From the NCBI GenBank assembly GCA_002280475.1, contig NCEB01000005.1:1-64000 (forward strand): 64,000 nucleotides of DNA, given 5' to 3'. Position 1 is the first letter of the stretch, and each line of letters begins with the position of its first letter. Origin of the DNA: Brevundimonas subvibrioides (GTDB lineage: Bacteria > Pseudomonadota > Alphaproteobacteria > Caulobacterales > Caulobacteraceae). The notes below the pieces were generated by a model. The model did not search any database. It saw only the letters and a program-made list of their open reading frames with translations, and was not told the origin of the DNA. Below are positions 1-9,848 of the stretch, piece by piece. A program made the translations under genes and the position numbers.

Positions 1-4
1 AGCG

Positions 5-112
5 CCGGGTGGGGGCGGCGCCGGGGTCCAGACGCGATGTCGGCGCTCAAGCACCGGCCGCCCCCACCCGGTCTCCGCTTCGCGTCGACCACCCTCCCCG
101 TTCCGGGGAGGG
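5..112. repeat. GC-rich inverted repeat and hairpin
   Basis: CCGGGTGGGGGCGGC at 5-19 is matched in inverse by GCCGCCCCCACCCGG at 57-71. A second hairpin, CCCTCCCC at 92-99 with GGGGAGGG at 105-112, follows just before the 3' end of the minus-strand aldo/keto reductase gene. The arrangement resembles the other REP-like elements of this window and the second hairpin could also end transcription, though no T-run follows on the minus strand. Confidence 0.5.
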
Positions 113-123
113 AGAGACGTCTG

Positions 124-1113
<990 letters not shown>

Positions 1114-1230
1114 GGCGACGCTCCTTAAGCTTTCCGCCACAAAATCGGCGCCCGTCGGCGGGATGACAAGGGCGAGGGGTCGCGCCGCGGACCGATTGAG
1201 GGATCCGTCGGAATCCGGCATGGTCCCTGC

Positions 1231-3027
1231 TTGACGACCGAACGCAGACCGCGCGTCGATCCTGGATCGAGACGGGCGCGCGCATCACGGGGGGCCGCCG
1301 CCTTGCACGATTTCCGCCGACGCGCGCTGGCCGCGCCGACGATCGCCATCGCGGCGCTGGTTCTCTCGACCCTGGCCGCCCCGGCGCACGCCACGCCCGA
1401 GCCCTACGCGTCCGTGACGGCGAACGACGCCGAAGACGAACGGCGCGGCCTGCGGATCACCCCGACCGCCCTGTCCGACGCGGACCGGCTCAGCTACACC
1501 ACCGCCTTCGACGCCCTGCGGCGCGGCGACCTGGAAACCGCGCGCGCCTCGGCGCGCCAGGCGGGCGACCGGGTCCTTCTCGGCCAGGTCGAGTTCGAGC
1601 GTCTGTTCCACGCCGATCACACCGCGACGTTCGACGAACTGGCCGCCTGGCTGGAGGACTACGCCGACCTGCCGACCGCCCAGCGCGCCTATGCCCTGGC
1701 CATGCGCCGCCGTCCCGACGGGGTGCCCGAGCCGCGCCGACCGACCGGGACCTTCTTCTCGCGGACCTGGGACGCGGTCGCGGCCGGCGGCGGGAACGCC
1801 GAGGCCGATCCGGCCCGCGCCGCCCGGGTCGCCCTGAACCGCGACGACCTCGCGACCGCCATCGCCCTGGGCGAACAGATCGGCGACTGGTGGACCGTCG
1901 GCCTCGCCGCCTGGCGGACGGCCGACCATTCGCGATCCTTCCAGGCCTTCGAGCGGGTCGCCGTCGATCCGACCGAGGACGGCTGGACCCGGGCCGGGGC
2001 CGCCTACTGGGCCGCGCGCGCCGCCGGCCGGACCGGACGCCAGGACCGCATCCAGGAGTTCCTGCGGATGTCGGCCCGCTGGCCCGCCACCTTCTACGGC
2101 CAGATCGCCCTGCGCCAGCTTGGGCAGGAGCCGGTGATCGTCAACGTCGGCCCGACGCCCTACGAGGCCGTGGTCCAGACCGCCGCCCTCAACGACGAGC
2201 CGATCGGCGTGAACCAGCGCGAGATGGACGACTTCCTGCGCAACGACGGCCGCGCCCGCCGCGCCGTCGCCCTGTTCGAGGTCGGCCGCCGCGCCGACGC
2301 CCGCGACGAGTTGCGCAACGGCCTGCGTACCGCCGGCGATCAGACGCGACGCCTGTGGACCGGCCTGGCCCGGGTTCTCGGCCCCCGGCTTGGAGGCTCG
2401 AACGGCGCTGACGCCACCCGCATCGACGCCGCCGACTACCCACAGCCCGAGATCGTGCCCGAGGGCGGATGGACCCTGGAACGCTCTCTCGTCTACGCCA
2501 TCGCCAGGAAGGAGAGCGCCTTCAACGCCGAGGCGCGCTCTCCGGTCGGGGCCTATGGCCTGATGCAGGTCATGCCCACCACGGCGGCCGAGATGACCGG
2601 CGATCGCGGCTTCGTCTCAACGCCGCAGCGCCTGTTTCAGCCCGCGACCAACGTCCGCCTGGGTCAGGACTATGTGAACCGCATGCTGGCCCGGCCCGAG
2701 TTCCAGGGCGATCTGCTGCGCGCGGTGGCCAGCTACAACGCCGGGCCCGGCCCCATGCTGGGCGCGCTGCGACGCCTGGGCCCGACGCCCGACCCCCTGC
2801 TGCTGATCGAGACGATCGACGTCCCCCAGGCCCGCGAATATGTGGAAAAGGTCGTCGCGGCCTACTGGATCTATCAGCGGATGGCCGGTCGCCCGCTGCA
2901 TACGCTGGACGCCGTGGTCGCCGGTCAGCCGCTGGTGCCGATCGCCCTGGACTATGTCGCCCCGCCTCCGGGCGAGGCCGCGCCGACGACACACATGGCC
3001 GCCACGCCGGTCGTCGGCACCCGCTAG
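1231..3027 (+). CDS. Soluble lytic murein transglycosylase
   Basis: A periplasmic enzyme that cleaves the MurNAc-GlcNAc bond of peptidoglycan with formation of 1,6-anhydroMurNAc. The long N-terminal half is Ala/Arg-rich and helical, as in the superhelical U-domain of Slt70-type proteins. The C-terminal SLT domain (about residues 410-550) contains the catalytic Glu in ARKESAFN, then [13 protein letters not shown] and the later VASYNAGPG. The open frame starts with TTG at 1231. A second TTG at 1303, preceded by a G-rich stretch and followed directly by a hydrophobic signal sequence ending APAHA, is an equally good or better start. Its stop codon overlaps the stop of the convergent 38-residue gene. 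Confidence 0.88.
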   Translation: MTTERRPRVDPGSRRARASRGAAALHDFRRRALAAPTIAIAALVLSTLAAPAHATPEPYASVTANDAEDERRGLRITPTALSDADRLSYTTAFDALRRGDLETARASARQAGDRVLLGQVEFERLFHADHTATFDELAAWLEDYADLPTAQRAYALAMRRRPDGVPEPRRPTGTFFSRTWDAVAAGGGNAEADPARAARVALNRDDLATAIALGEQIGDWWTVGLAAWRTADHSRSFQAFERVAVDPTEDGWTRAGAAYWAARAAGRTGRQDRIQEFLRMSARWPATFYGQIALRQLGQEPVIVNVGPTPYEAVVQTAALNDEPIGVNQREMDDFLRNDGRARRAVALFEVGRRADARDELRNGLRTAGDQTRRLWTGLARVLGPRLGGSNGADATRIDAADYPQPEIVPEGGWTLERSLVYAIARKESAFNAEARSPVGAYGLMQVMPTTAAEMTGDRGFVSTPQRLFQPATNVRLGQDYVNRMLARPEFQGDLLRAVASYNAGPGPMLGALRRLGPTPDPLLLIETIDVPQAREYVEKVVAAYWIYQRMAGRPLHTLDAVVAGQPLVPIALDYVAPPPGEAAPTTHMAATPVVGTR

Positions 3028-3140
3028 AGCAGGCTACCCACCAGCGAGGCGCACAGGCTGCACCCGACCAGGATGAACAGCCCATAGCTCATCAGCGACG
3101 GACGGGCGGTCTTCTCAACGGGGGGCGTGCGGTCGGACAT
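3024..3140 (-). CDS. Small single-pass membrane peptide, 38 aa
   Basis: A short frame encoding a hydrophilic N-terminus (MSDRTPPVEKTARPS) followed by one hydrophobic segment (LMSYGLFILVGCSLCASLVG). It starts with ATG at 3140 with a modest GAGAG purine run upstream, and its stop TAG overlaps the stop of the transglycosylase in a tail-to-tail arrangement. I do not recognise the family. The clean soluble-head plus transmembrane-tail layout and codon use like the neighbours favour a real gene, but 38 codons could occur by chance. A role with the neighbouring envelope enzyme would be pure guesswork. Confidence 0.5.
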   Translation of the reverse strand: MSDRTPPVEKTARPSLMSYGLFILVGCSLCASLVGSLL

Positions 3141-3224
3141 GGCGGCTCTCGATGACGCCTCACGGATAACAGCGATCCCTTAAGCCCGGGTTCGCGGTCG
3201 CCCTTAACGACGCGTTCGCCGTCT

Positions 3225-3896
3225 CTAACCGCCCTGTGTGACGGCCCGTTCCGTCCACTCCAGGAAATCCGGATGCCGTAGCAGAGCGGCCACATAGCCG
3301 GCGGCGATACCGTCCTGATCCCCATGCGCCGCCAGATCGATCCGGTAGTGACGGAAGCGGGTGGCCACTGGCGTCAGGAAGGCGTCGGCCATCGACCACT
3401 TGCCGAACAGATAAGGCCCGTCCGCGCCGAATCGCGCCCGCATCGTCGTCATGATCTCGACCAGTCGCCGCACGTCGGCCGCCACCGCCTCGCTGGTCGG
3501 CGGCTCCGCCCGGTCGTCGCCCACCATCGTGTGGATCACGCCGTTCGCGTCCGGCCCCATCCCGCATTCGGTCCGCAAGGCCCCGAAGCTGGAGTGCATC
3601 TCGCAGACCACCGAGCGGCACAGCCACCGGGCGGCGGCGTCGTCCGGCCACAGCGCCGCGTCCGGATATCGCTCGGCCGCCCAGACCGAGATGGCCAGCG
3701 AATCCCAGATCGTCTCTCCGTCGACCTTCAGCAGCGGCACCTTGCCCGACGGCGACACCTCGGCCAGCCGCGCCTTCCATCCGTCGCCGTAAAGCGGGAT
3801 CTCGGCCAGGGTGAACGCCGCCCCGCAATGCTTCAGCACCAGCCAGGGCCTCAGTGACCAGGTCGAGAAGGCGATGTTGCCGACGATCAGTTCCAT
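3225..3896 (-). CDS. Glutathione S-transferase family protein
   Basis: A 223-residue cytosolic protein with a thioredoxin-like N-terminal domain. The start MELIVGNIAFSTWSLRPWL shows the Ser-containing catalytic region used by GSTs; KVPLLKVDGETIWDSLAI is the cis-Pro and Glu/Ser glutathione-binding stretch. An all-helical C-terminal domain follows (about residues 85-220). The start at 3896 is preceded by GGAGAGG and fits the family, whereas the longer frame adds an unrelated N-terminus. It is divergent from purB with only 70 bases between start codons, so the two share a promoter region. The substrate is unknown. Confidence 0.85.
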   Translation of the reverse strand: MELIVGNIAFSTWSLRPWLVLKHCGAAFTLAEIPLYGDGWKARLAEVSPSGKVPLLKVDGETIWDSLAISVWAAERYPDAALWPDDAAARWLCRSVVCEMHSSFGALRTECGMGPDANGVIHTMVGDDRAEPPTSEAVAADVRRLVEIMTTMRARFGADGPYLFGKWSMADAFLTPVATRFRHYRIDLAAHGDQDGIAAGYVAALLRHPDFLEWTERAVTQGG

Positions 3897-3966
3897 GGGT
3901 CTCGTTTCCTCTCCAAACGCCGTCATTCCTTGACACGGACGGGCCTCAAAGCCTTTACCCCCGCCC

Positions 3967-5193
3967 ATGATCAGCCGCTATGCCCGCCCCGAAGCCGTCG
4001 CCCTCTGGTCCGCCGACACCAAATACAAGATCTGGTTCGAGATTGAGGCGCATGCCGCCACCCGGATGGCCGAGCTGGGCGTCATTCCGACCGAGGCCGC
4101 CGAAGCCATCTGGGCCAAGGGCAAGGACGCCGCCTGGGACGCGGACCGCATCGACGAGATCGAGCGCACGACCAAGCACGACGTCATCGCCTTCCTGACC
4201 CATGTCTCCGAGACCGTCGGCGAGGAGGCCCGCTTCCTGCACCAGGGCATGACCTCGTCGGATGTTCTCGACACCTGCTTCGCGGTGCAGCTGGCGCGGT
4301 CGGCCGACCTGCTGGTCGCCGGCGTCGACCGGGTGCTGGCGGCGCTGGAGACGCGGGCCAGGGAGCACAAACTCACACCCTGCGTGGGACGCAGCCACGG
4401 CATCCACGCCGAGCCCGTGACGTTCGGTCTCAAGCTGGCCGGCTATCACGCCGAGTTCCAGCGCGCGCGCCGCCGGCTCGTCACGGCGCGCGAGGAGATC
4501 GCCACCTGCGCCATCTCGGGCGCGGTGGGAACCTTCGCCAATGTCGATCCAGCCGTTGAAGAGTATGTCGCCGAACAGATGGGCCTGGCGGTCGAGCCCG
4601 TCTCGACCCAGGTGATCCCGCGCGACCGCCACGCCGCCTTCTTCGCCGCCCTCGGCGTCGTGGCCTCCTCGATCGAGCGGCTGGCGACCGAGATCCGCCA
4701 CCTGCAGCGCACCGAGGTGCTGGAGGTCGAGGAGTTCTTCGACAAGGGCCAAAAGGGCTCCTCGGCCATGCCGCACAAGCGCAACCCCATCCTGACCGAG
4801 AACCTGACCGGCCTGGCGCGTCTGGTCCGCTCGGCCGTCGTCCCTGCGATGGAGAACGTCGCCCTCTGGCACGAGCGCGATATCAGCCATTCGTCGGTCG
4901 AACGCGGCATCGGCCCGGACGCGACCATCCATCTGGACTTCGCCCTGAACCGACTGGCGGGGGTGATCGAGCGGCTGGCGACCGAGATCCGCCACCTGCA
5001 GCGCACCGAGGTGCTGGAGGTCGAGGAGTTCTTCGACAAGGGCATGAAGGTCTGGCGCGGCGAAGGGAACTTCCTCGACTTCCTGAAGGCGGACCCGGAG
5101 GTCATCGTCCCGGACGCCGACCTGGAGGCCCTGTTCGATCTCGGCTATCACACGAAGCACGTCGATACGGTCTTTCGGCGAGTGTTCGGCTGA
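3967..5193 (+). CDS. purB: Adenylosuccinate lyase with internal rearrangement
   Basis: Adenylosuccinate lyase acts twice in purine synthesis, releasing fumarate from SAICAR and from adenylosuccinate. The first three quarters match the family: start MISRYARPEAVALWS, TSSDVLDTC, GRSHGIHAEP (general acid/base His) and the signature loop SSAMPHKRNP near residue 268. Residues about 334-359 are an exact copy of residues about 236-261, joined directly to MKVWRGEG. In the family this place holds a conserved segment of roughly 50 residues with YPENM, GL..SQ and a Gln-Arg-Asn-Ala-Met stretch, and the protein is usually about 430 residues rather than 408. As written, the enzyme would lack part of its helical bundle. 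No clear Shine-Dalgarno is visible. Confidence 0.85.
   Translation: MISRYARPEAVALWSADTKYKIWFEIEAHAATRMAELGVIPTEAAEAIWAKGKDAAWDADRIDEIERTTKHDVIAFLTHVSETVGEEARFLHQGMTSSDVLDTCFAVQLARSADLLVAGVDRVLAALETRAREHKLTPCVGRSHGIHAEPVTFGLKLAGYHAEFQRARRRLVTAREEIATCAISGAVGTFANVDPAVEEYVAEQMGLAVEPVSTQVIPRDRHAAFFAALGVVASSIERLATEIRHLQRTEVLEVEEFFDKGQKGSSAMPHKRNPILTENLTGLARLVRSAVVPAMENVALWHERDISHSSVERGIGPDATIHLDFALNRLAGVIERLATEIRHLQRTEVLEVEEFFDKGMKVWRGEGNFLDFLKADPEVIVPDADLEALFDLGYHTKHVDTVFRRVFG
4671..5043 (+). repeat. 79-bp exact direct repeat inside purB
   Basis: Bases 4671-4749 and 4965-5043 are identical over 79 positions. The offset is 294 bases, so the reading frame is kept. Identity stops abruptly at both ends (c against t before the repeat, c against a after it). 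The first copy is in its expected family position; the second stands where other family sequence belongs. Confidence 0.97.
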
Positions 5194-5322
5194 CCCCCTG
5201 CGTCGCCCTGTCGCGCCGCTTTTCGTGATCGCCGACGCATCCTTTGTGAAGCTGAGCCGTCTTTAGGGGACTCGCCGCCTGCATCTCCCGATGCGGGGCG
5301 CTTGAACTTTGGAGAAGATGCC

Positions 5323-5940
5323 ATGAACACCCGCCTCCTCACCCTTTCCGTCGCCTCCGCCGCCATGCTGGGCCTCGCCGCCTGCAACAGCGGTGCCGAG
5401 ACCGAAGCCCCGGCCGCCGACGCGATGGCCACGGACGCCGCCGCCACGGCCTCGACCGACCCGATGGTCGGCGGCGCCGCGATGAGCCCCAACGAAACCA
5501 TTGTCGCCAACGCCGCCAAGGCGTCGAACCTGACCACCCTGGTCAGCGCGGTTCAGGCCGCCGAACTGGCCGAGACCCTCTCGGGCCCGGGTCCGTTCAC
5601 GGTCTTCGCGCCGGACAACGCCGCCTTCGAGAAAATCCCCGCCGCCACGCGTGAAGCCCTGCTGGCCCCGGCCGGCAAGGACGACCTGACGCGCATCCTG
5701 ACGTATCACGTCGTGTCGGGTCGCCTGACCGCAGCGGATCTGGCCAGCCAGGCCCAGGCCGGTGGTGGCAGCGCGACCCTGACCACGGTCCAGGGTGCCA
5801 CCCTGACCGTCACGCCGAACGCCGACGGTTCGGTCACGCTGACCGACGCGGCCGGCGGCACCTCGACCGTCACCCAGGCCGACGTCCTGCAGTCGAACGG
5901 CGTCGTGCACGTCATCGACACCGTCGTGATGCCGGGCTGA
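5323..5940 (+). CDS. Fasciclin (FAS1) domain lipoprotein
   Basis: A 205-residue exported lipoprotein. The signal peptide ends in the lipobox LGLAAC, so the mature protein would begin with a lipidated Cys at about residue 20. An Ala/Thr-rich linker leads to one FAS1 domain (about residues 65-205). Its landmarks are FTVFAPDNAAFEKIP, LTYHVVSG (here ILTYHVVSGRLTAADL) and the closing DVLQSNGVVHVIDTVVMP. FAS1 domains usually mediate adhesion or binding. The start at 5323 has GGAGAAG in place; the upstream in-frame ATG would bury the signal sequence. The gene stands alone and ends at a good terminator. Confidence 0.92.
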   Translation: MNTRLLTLSVASAAMLGLAACNSGAETEAPAADAMATDAAATASTDPMVGGAAMSPNETIVANAAKASNLTTLVSAVQAAELAETLSGPGPFTVFAPDNAAFEKIPAATREALLAPAGKDDLTRILTYHVVSGRLTAADLASQAQAGGGSATLTTVQGATLTVTPNADGSVTLTDAAGGTSTVTQADVLQSNGVVHVIDTVVMPG

Positions 5941-6037
5941 TTTTTCCGGTGAACCTTTCGTCTCGCGCCGCATTTCTATGAGGCGCGAGACGCAAACGGC
6001 GTCGGGTGAGGCTTTCCCCCCAAGCCCCCGACACAGG

Positions 6038-6070
6038 AAGGGCCGCAGACCCCCCGCTGCGGCCCTTTTT
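6038..6070 (+). terminator. Intrinsic terminator after the fasciclin gene
   Basis: AAGGGCCGCAG at 6038-6048 pairs with CTGCGGCCCTT at 6057-6067 and is followed by a T-run ending at 6070. It lies between convergent genes and its A/T flanks may let it work in both directions. Confidence 0.85.
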
Positions 6071-6089
6071 CCTGCCCGCTATCTCGCGA

Positions 6090-6413
6090 TCACTCGCCGG
6101 CGCGGACCTGGTCGCGGGCCACCGAGGCGAACTCGTCCATCTTGGAGCGGATCTCGCCCTCTGACACGGTCAAGCCTGAGCCCTTGAAGTCGCCGGCGAT
6201 CTTGCGGAACACATCCTCTTCGCCCGGCTGTTCGAAGTCGGCGCGCACGACGGCCTTGGCATAGTCCTCGGCCGACTCGGGGCTCAGCCCCATCTTCTCG
6301 GCCGCCCACAGTCCCAGCAGTTTGTTCCTGCGGGCCATGGCCTTGAATTCCTGCTCCTGATCGAGCGCGAACTTGGACTCGAAGCCCTTTTCCCGATCGT
6401 TGAAGGTCGTCAT
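6090..6413 (-). CDS. ATP synthase zeta subunit (DUF1476)
   Basis: A 107-residue protein of the DUF1476 family, which in Paracoccus denitrificans is the zeta subunit that binds F1-ATPase through its N-terminus and blocks ATP hydrolysis. The start MTTFNDREKGFESKFALDQEQEFKA contains the conserved inhibitory helix region (EKGFE.KFA.D.E..FKA). The rest is a helical bundle with ARRNKLLGLWAAE. The length matches the family. ATG at 6413 is preceded by GGAGCGA and gives the family N-terminus. It is divergent from purC and not near any ATP synthase gene in the window, which is usual for this family in alphaproteobacteria. Confidence 0.9.
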   Translation of the reverse strand: MTTFNDREKGFESKFALDQEQEFKAMARRNKLLGLWAAEKMGLSPESAEDYAKAVVRADFEQPGEEDVFRKIAGDFKGSGLTVSEGEIRSKMDEFASVARDQVRAGE

Positions 6414-6724
6414 GCGTGGTCGTCGCTCCAGGCGCGGCTCCGGGTCTCGCTGAGCCGCCGCGTGGTCTATAGCTGCCGACCGATGCAAGGCAATGGATAA
6501 CGGCTCGCATCCACGCCACCGTGAACGGAGCATCGCCAGTGTGGCACGGACGCGTCGGCGGGTTCGTGCTGGGCTCGGCGTTTGTGTCGCAGGGGGATTT
6601 CCGCTAAGTCGGGCCCGACAAATCTCCCGCTCAGCTCGAGACCGGATCGCGCCGCCCAGACGAACCCTCTGGCCGCGCGATTTTCGTTTTCGGCGATGCC
6701 CGTTTCGCCCCGTCAGGGACCGCC
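6414..6724. promoter_or_regulatory. Divergent intergenic region, zeta subunit / purC
   Basis: About 310 bases without a gene. On the minus strand, AGGCAA at 6488-6493 reads TTGCCT and TCTATA at 6466-6471 reads TATAGA with 16 bases between, a plausible but weak promoter for the zeta subunit gene. I see no convincing promoter, operator or riboswitch for purC. Confidence 0.3.
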
Positions 6725-7486
6725 ATGATGAACACCAAGCGCAAGAAGATCTACGAGGGCAAGGCCAAGATCCTCTACGAGGGCCCCGAACCCGGCACCC
6801 TGATCCAGTACTTCAAGGACGACGCCACGGCCTTCAACGCCCAGAAGAAGGCGACGCTGGAGGGCAAGGGCGTCATCAACAACCGGATCAGCGAGTTCGT
6901 GATGACGCGGCTGAACGGCATCGGCGTCACCAACCACTTCATCAAGCGGCTGAACCTGCGCGAGCAGCTGATCCGCGAGGTCGAGATCATTCCGCTGGAA
7001 GTCGTCTGCCGCAACATCGTCGCCGGTTCGCTGGCCACACGCCTCGGCCAGGAAGAGGGCACGCCCCTGCCCCGCTCGATCATCGAGTTCTACTACAAGA
7101 AGGACGAGCTCAACGATCCGATGGTGACGGAAGAGCACATCACGGCGTTCAACTGGGCCTCGACGCAGGAGATCGACGACATCCTGGCCATGACGCTGCG
7201 GGTCAACGACTATCTGTCGGGCATGTTCGGCGCGGTCGGCATCACCCTGGTGGACTTCAAGATCGAGTTCGGCCGGGTGTGGGAAAACGACTTCGCCCGC
7301 GTCATCCTGGCCGACGAGATCAGCCCCGACAGCTGCCGCCTGTGGGATTCGACCACCGGCGAGAAGATGGACAAGGACCGCTTCCGCCGCGACCTGGGGA
7401 ATGTCATCGAAAGCTATACCGAGGTCGCCAAGCGCCTGGGGATCATGAAGGACATGCCGACCGTGATTCAGGGAGGGCTGCACTGA
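6725..7486 (+). CDS. purC: SAICAR synthetase
   Basis: Phosphoribosylaminoimidazole-succinocarboxamide synthase joins aspartate to CAIR in an ATP-dependent step of purine synthesis. The 253-residue length is normal. Visible family features are [14 protein letters not shown] at the N-terminus (ATP site), [12 protein letters not shown], the signature [10 protein letters not shown] and the Mg/ATP segment [15 protein letters not shown]. Two adjacent ATG codons (6725 and 6728) could start it. Its stop TGA shares one base with the purS start, so purC and purS are translationally coupled. Confidence 0.97.
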   Translation: MMNTKRKKIYEGKAKILYEGPEPGTLIQYFKDDATAFNAQKKATLEGKGVINNRISEFVMTRLNGIGVTNHFIKRLNLREQLIREVEIIPLEVVCRNIVAGSLATRLGQEEGTPLPRSIIEFYYKKDELNDPMVTEEHITAFNWASTQEIDDILAMTLRVNDYLSGMFGAVGITLVDFKIEFGRVWENDFARVILADEISPDSCRLWDSTTGEKMDKDRFRRDLGNVIESYTEVAKRLGIMKDMPTVIQGGLH

Positions 7487-7722
7487 TGGCCAAGGTCAAG
7501 GTTCACGTCTTCCTCAAGCCCGGCGTCCTGGACGTGCAGGGCAAGGCCGTCGAAGGCGCTCTGCAGGGCCTGGGCTGGACCGGCGCGTCGAACGCCCGCG
7601 TCGGCAAGCTGATCGAACTGGACCTGGACGGCGTCGATGACCCCGCCGCAGAGGCGAAGAAGATGTGCGAGCAACTGCTCGCCAACACGGTGATCGAGAG
7701 CTACCGCGTCGAAGTGGCCTAG
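7486..7722 (+). CDS. purS: FGAM synthase subunit PurS
   Basis: A 78-residue subunit of the three-part formylglycinamidine ribonucleotide synthase (PurS, PurQ, PurL); it bridges the glutaminase PurQ and the synthetase PurL. The protein shows the family ferredoxin-like pattern with KVHVFLKPGVLDVQGKAV, VGKLIELDLDG and the end NTVIESYRVEV. It starts within the purC stop. Its usual partner purQ does not follow directly: a palindromic repeat and three unrelated genes intervene. Confidence 0.96.
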   Translation: MAKVKVHVFLKPGVLDVQGKAVEGALQGLGWTGASNARVGKLIELDLDGVDDPAAEAKKMCEQLLANTVIESYRVEVA

Positions 7723-7855
7723 ACCCTGATCGGCTGAGGGGGAATCGCTTCGCGATTCCGCTGATGCCGTGAATCAGGGTCCAGGATTTAGCGAGAGCAT
7801 GATTCACGCTTTCGGCGGACCCACGCAGGGGGTCCTCCTTAACCGATCATGCTCT
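7722..7855. repeat. Tandem intergenic palindromes with GANTC sites
   Basis: Two neighbouring imperfect palindromes. GACCCTGAT (7722-7730) pairs with ATCAGGGTC (7773-7781), enclosing a tight inner hairpin GGAATCGC/GCGATTCC. AGAGCATGAT (7794-7803) pairs with ATCATGCTCT (7846-7855). Four GANTC sites lie at 7742, 7754, 7771 and 7801. The element starts on the last base of the purS stop codon. It may be a repeat unit of the Caulobacterales genome type and could stop transcription, but no T-run is present. Confidence 0.7.
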
Positions 7856-7909
7856 AGCAACCGCTCTTGCGGGCGGCCGTTTCAGACGCCGAACGCAAAG
7901 GAGCGAACC

Positions 7910-8374
7910 ATGGCCTTCACCCTGACCTCGAACGACATCACCGACGCCGGCGTCCTGCCGGACGCCCAGGTCTATGCCCACGGCAACCGTTCGCCTCACC
8001 TGGCCTGGTCGGACGCGCCGGAGGGGACGAAGTCCTTCGCCATCACCTGCTACGACCCTGACGCGCCGACGGGCTCGGGCTTCTGGCACTGGACGGTGGC
8101 CAACATCCCCGCCGACGTGCCCGAGATCCCGACCGGCGGCCCGGTTCCGGCCGGCGCGGTCGAGGGGCGCACCGACTTCGGCGAACCGGGCTTCGGCGGG
8201 GCCGCCCCGCCGCCGGGGCACGGTCCGCATCGCTACATCTTCACCGTCTTCGCGGTGGATACCGAAACGCTGGAGGTGACGCCGCAGGACAGCGGGGCCA
8301 AGTTCGGCTTCAACCTGCACTTCCACACCCTGGCCAAGGCCTCGATCACCGCGACTTACGAGAACAAGGGTTGA
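7910..8374 (+). CDS. YbhB/YbcL family PEBP-like protein (cytosolic)
   Basis: A 154-residue member of the phosphatidylethanolamine-binding-protein-like family (E. coli YbhB/YbcL), with the anion-binding pocket features CYDPDAPTGSGFWHWTVANIP and the closing GPHRYIFTVFAVD. No signal peptide is present. The start at 7910 is preceded by AAAGGAGC; upstream in-frame codons run through the palindromic repeat and are not likely translated. The biochemical role of this family in bacteria is unsettled. The next gene is an exported paralogue. Confidence 0.92.
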   Translation: MAFTLTSNDITDAGVLPDAQVYAHGNRSPHLAWSDAPEGTKSFAITCYDPDAPTGSGFWHWTVANIPADVPEIPTGGPVPAGAVEGRTDFGEPGFGGAAPPPGHGPHRYIFTVFAVDTETLEVTPQDSGAKFGFNLHFHTLAKASITATYENKG

Positions 8375-8481
8375 CACCAACGACCTCCGTCGCCTTCCGC
8401 GCCGCCACCGGCGCCGGGCCCGTCAAGTAACGCTCGGACCTGCTGCGTCGAACCCTTGGCAGATCACCATGCGGAGGGCCG

Positions 8482-9057
8482 ATGCGCGCGTTTTTGACCA
8501 CCCTGGCCTGTATCGGCCTCGCCGGCTGTAGCGAGGCCCAGGTTCCATCCGCACCGATACAGGCCGAGCGATCCGTCGCGGCGATGGTGGTGACGAGCCC
8601 GGACTTCGCAGAGGGCCAGACTCTGGCCCTGGGTCATGCCTACTCGGGGTTCGGCTGCGTCGGCTCCAACCGGTCTCCCGCCCTGAGCTGGCAGCCTGTC
8701 GTGGGCGCCCAGAGCTATGCGGTCACCGTGTTCGATCCGGATGCGCCGGGTGGCGGCTGGTGGCACTGGACGGTCGCCAATCTTCCGGCCTCGACGACGT
8801 CCCTCCCGGCAGGCGCGGGCGGGCGGCGCGGCATGCTCCCGCAAGGGGCGATCCAGGGCCGGAACGACTTCGGACAGGTCGGCTACGGTGGCCCCTGCCC
8901 GCCGGTCGGACCCGGACACCGATATGTGTTCACCGTCCACGCCCTGAGCGAAATGACCGTCCTCGTCGACGCCGCGACCGCCGGCCCGGCGTTCAAGGCG
9001 GCCATCGAGCCGGCGACGATCGCGCAGGGCACGCTGACCGGGCTCTTCGGTCGCTGA
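8482..9057 (+). CDS. PEBP-like lipoprotein
   Basis: A 191-residue paralogue of the preceding gene with a lipoprotein signal: MRAFLTTLACIGLAGC, predicted lipidated Cys near residue 16. The same pocket motifs are present (FDPDAPGGGWWHWTVANLP and GPGHRYVFTVHAL). An extra Cys pair (FGCVGSN and GGPCPP) could form a disulphide, which fits an exported protein. GCGGAGGGCC precedes the ATG. The pair gives one cytosolic and one envelope copy of the same fold; a ligand cannot be named. Confidence 0.9.
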   Translation: MRAFLTTLACIGLAGCSEAQVPSAPIQAERSVAAMVVTSPDFAEGQTLALGHAYSGFGCVGSNRSPALSWQPVVGAQSYAVTVFDPDAPGGGWWHWTVANLPASTTSLPAGAGGRRGMLPQGAIQGRNDFGQVGYGGPCPPVGPGHRYVFTVHALSEMTVLVDAATAGPAFKAAIEPATIAQGTLTGLFGR

Positions 9058-9140
9058 CGGTAGCCAGCCTGAAGGCTTGCCAATCCCTCGATTACGGGCC
9101 TCTAACGATAACGGGCTAGACACTGGGACCGGGCGACAGA

Positions 9141-9848
9141 ATGAACATCATCGGACTGACGGCCGTGCTGGCGGCGTTGATCATCGTGGCACCGGCCGAA
9201 GCGCGGCAGACAGCGGCCTCGCCCGCCGCTACGGCGTCGACATCTGCTGGCATACCGCTGGACAGCGCCTGGCGGCGCGCGGTCCACGCCCACGCGCAGG
9301 AGAACCTGGCCCATCCCAGCTGGGGCTGGCGGCATTCGGAACGAAACTATCTGCTGGCGATGTCGCTGGCCGAGACCGAGGGTCTGAGCGTCGATCCCGA
9401 CGTCCTGTTCGCCGCCGCCTTCCTGCACGATTGGGGCGGCATCGCGCCGTTCGCGTCGCCGGGCGTGGATCACGCAGTTCGCTCGGTCGAACTGTCCGAG
9501 CCCTTCCTGAGGGATGCCGGTTTCCCGATGGAGAAGTTCCCGGCCGTCCGCGCCGCCATCCTGGGCCACATGTACGACAAGGAGCCCGAGGGACCGGAGG
9601 CCGTCGTCATGCACGACGCCGACGCGCTGGATTTCCTCGGCGCCCTCGGTGCGGCGCGGCTGCTGGCCGCGACCGGAGAAGGCGACGACTACGACCGCGC
9701 CTTACGGACCCTCGACAGCTTCGCCACCGCCATTCCGCCTCGCCTCAAGACCGAGACCGCGCGGCGGATGGCTCCGGAGCGCGTGGCGGTCATGACCGAA
9801 TTCCTGGCCCAGGTTCGCAGCGAGACGCCGGAGGGCGCCCGCCCCTGA
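9141..9848 (+). CDS. Exported HD-domain phosphohydrolase
   Basis: A 235-residue protein with a cleavable signal peptide (hydrophobic run ending near AEARQT) and an HD domain. The metal ligands can be followed as His in WRHSERNYLLAM, His-Asp in AAFLHDWGG, and Asp in VMHDADALDFLG, with another His in ILGHMYD. HD proteins hydrolyse phosphomonoesters or phosphodiesters of nucleotides; an exported one is less common and the substrate is unknown. It follows the PEBP lipoprotein on the same strand and precedes purQ by 33 bases. Confidence 0.85.
   Translation: MNIIGLTAVLAALIIVAPAEARQTAASPAATASTSAGIPLDSAWRRAVHAHAQENLAHPSWGWRHSERNYLLAMSLAETEGLSVDPDVLFAAAFLHDWGGIAPFASPGVDHAVRSVELSEPFLRDAGFPMEKFPAVRAAILGHMYDKEPEGPEAVVMHDADALDFLGALGAARLLAATGEGDDYDRALRTLDSFATAIPPRLKTETARRMAPERVAVMTEFLAQVRSETPEGARP

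Noticed and set aside
92..112. Terminator for the aldo/keto reductase gene
   Set aside because: The hairpin is strong but no T-run follows on the minus strand, so I record it only as part of a repeat.
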